Shown: positions 63,320-64,000 of the stretch, in pieces
How the letters are laid out: each line of letters begins with the position of its first letter
Position numbering within the stretch: the stretch's first letter is position 1
Source of the DNA: an uncultured Armatimonadota bacterium
Lineage (GTDB): Bacteria; Armatimonadota; Fimbriimonadia; Fimbriimonadales; Fimbriimonadaceae
DNA length: 64,000 nucleotides
Assembly: GCA_903927025.1 (NCBI GenBank)
Contig: CAIYLG010000022.1
Coordinates: forward strand, 62,001 to 126,000
Direction of reading: 5' to 3'
Made by a program: the position numbers and the translations under genes
The notes under the pieces: model-generated
What the model saw: the letters and a program-made list of their open reading frames with translations, nothing else
The model's database searches: none
Told to the model about the DNA's origin: nothing

Positions 63320-64000
63320 TGCCTCACCTCAAGGAACAGCCAAGCCATGCAGCCCAGGTACGGGGCGAGTTTGAGCATGGCGCGCCGGAGGATTGGAGCC
63401 GCACCTTCTCGCTTCTGGATCGCGGACGTCTCTTCGGTGGTCAGACGGATTCCGCTCGCCTCCATCCGCTGTATCGCCTCGTCGACTCCTTCCGGGCCGC
63501 CAAGGTATTCAGGAGCAGCCACCAAAAGATGGGCCAAAAGCTTCTCTCGGCCGCGGAGAAAATGGCTTCTAACCGTCGCGGGCTTCAACCCAAGCAGGTC
63601 TGCAGCCTCGTCCAGGGAGTTGCCCTGATAAACGAGTTCAACCACCGCGCATTCTGTTGGGTTACAAGCCTGCCTCATGAGATCCAAGAGCCCGCGCACC
63701 TCTTCACGGAGGTGCACCTGATGGTAAGGTCCCGGATCGCAGTCCTGATGTTGCACGCAGAACGATTCACACCAGCTTTCCAGCGAAATACTTCGGGATT
63801 CTTTCTTAAGATCGCGTTCGTAGTAGTTCCGAACCGCGTTAGCTGCGATCGCGATGGCAAAGGCCTCCGGGGGACACTCGCCACGAAAGGATTCGAAAGA
63901 GCGAGCCAATGCAGCCAACACTCTGGATACAACCTCGTCACGATGATCTCGATTACGAATCCTTTTGGAGATATACCTTTCTAGGGTCGGCAATACCGAT
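63316..64000 (-). CDS. ECF-type RNA polymerase sigma factor (N-terminus outside window)
   Basis: The frame is open to base 64000, so the first residues are missing; a TTG at 63993 is the only possible start inside the window and is unlikely to be real. Region 2 (DEVVSRVLAALARSFESF and AFAIAIAANAVRNYYERD) and region 4 (LVYQGNSLDEAADLLGLKPA then TVRSHFLRGREKLLAHL) are clear. After region 4 there is a tail of some 60 residues ending in a hydrophobic segment (LAPYLGCMAWLFL), unusual for an ECF sigma. It is coupled by a four-base overlap to the anti-sigma gene. Confidence 0.85.
   Translation of the reverse strand, partial: SVLPTLERYISKRIRNRDHRDEVVSRVLAALARSFESFRGECPPEAFAIAIAANAVRNYYERDLKKESRSISLESWCESFCVQHQDCDPGPYHQVHLREEVRGLLDLMRQACNPTECAVVELVYQGNSLDEAADLLGLKPATVRSHFLRGREKLLAHLLVAAPEYLGGPEGVDEAIQRMEASGIRLTTEETSAIQKREGAAPILRRAMLKLAPYLGCMAWLFLEVRH

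Noticed and set aside
1-64000. CRISPR arrays, insertion sequences and prophage genes
   Set aside because: No regularly spaced direct repeats, transposase, integrase or phage structural genes were seen.

Overview
The window (about 64 kb) is gene-dense bacterial chromosome with no rRNA, no convincing tRNA, no CRISPR array and no transposon. It has many Planctomycete-type exported proteins (DUF1549/DUF1553, DUF1501, DUF1592-type, DUF1552), unusual glycoside hydrolases (GH51, GH116, GH172, GH20-like), long Ig-like repeat proteins, a NfrB-type glycosyltransferase, and a moderately high G+C content. This mix suggests Armatimonadota (Fimbriimonadia-like). A Planctomycetota or Verrucomicrobiota relative cannot be excluded from sequence alone.

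Layout. 1-690: 3' part of an APH-type small-molecule kinase. 827-3133: GH51 arabinofuranosidase. 3207-5463: a BlaI repressor with two palindromic operators over its own promoter, overlapping a BlaR1-like M56 metalloprotease that ends in an STN-like domain. 5502-12173 (minus): two very large exported proteins, one being a PQQ-type propeller plus ten Ig-like repeats. 12261-15939: divergent GH172/GH116 pair. 15982-20204: small PEGA-like protein, then a DUF1549/DUF1553 cytochrome plus DUF1501 Tat protein cassette. 20296-21857 (minus): NRAMP-family transporter and a small membrane protein. 22333-27660: zinc-ribbon membrane protein, then a BcsB-like protein and a processive NfrB-like glycosyltransferase with a HEAT-like tail. 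27666-31979 (minus): rfbC-rfbA-rfbB-ugd sugar-nucleotide genes and an ankyrin protein. 31980-32785: AT-rich gap with a possible structured RNA. 32786-34710: CpsB-like PHP phosphatase and HemW. 34746-39994: GH20-like hydrolase, RuvC, CCA-adding enzyme, PepC. 40346-42134: HD-GYP response regulator and two small proteins. 42239-47570: three overlapping genes (DUF1592-type cytochrome, DUF1552 Tat protein, Ig-repeat protein). 47557-53015 (minus): ankyrin lipoprotein and a second DUF1501/DUF1553 cassette. 53041-55083 (minus): peptidase E, Dus and an Imm50-like protein. 55220-59918: a FAD/Fe-S oxidoreductase with KorA and KorB. 60027-60557: RibD/DHFR-like reductase. 60631-64000 (minus): ECF sigma factor (cut by the window end), anti-sigma factor, and an exported His/Ser/Gly-rich protein that shares the anti-sigma factor's outer domain.

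How it fits together (inference). Three modules build or act on the envelope: the BcsB-NfrB/rhamnose/UDP-glucuronate/CpsB genes for a surface polysaccharide, the cytochrome-plus-Tat pairs with their repeat proteins outside the cytoplasmic membrane, and the sigma/anti-sigma/secreted-paralogue unit as a possible envelope sensor. The leads most likely to be new are the sigma/anti-sigma paralogue system, the NfrB-like synthase with HEAT tail beside BcsB, and the BlaR1-STN fusion.
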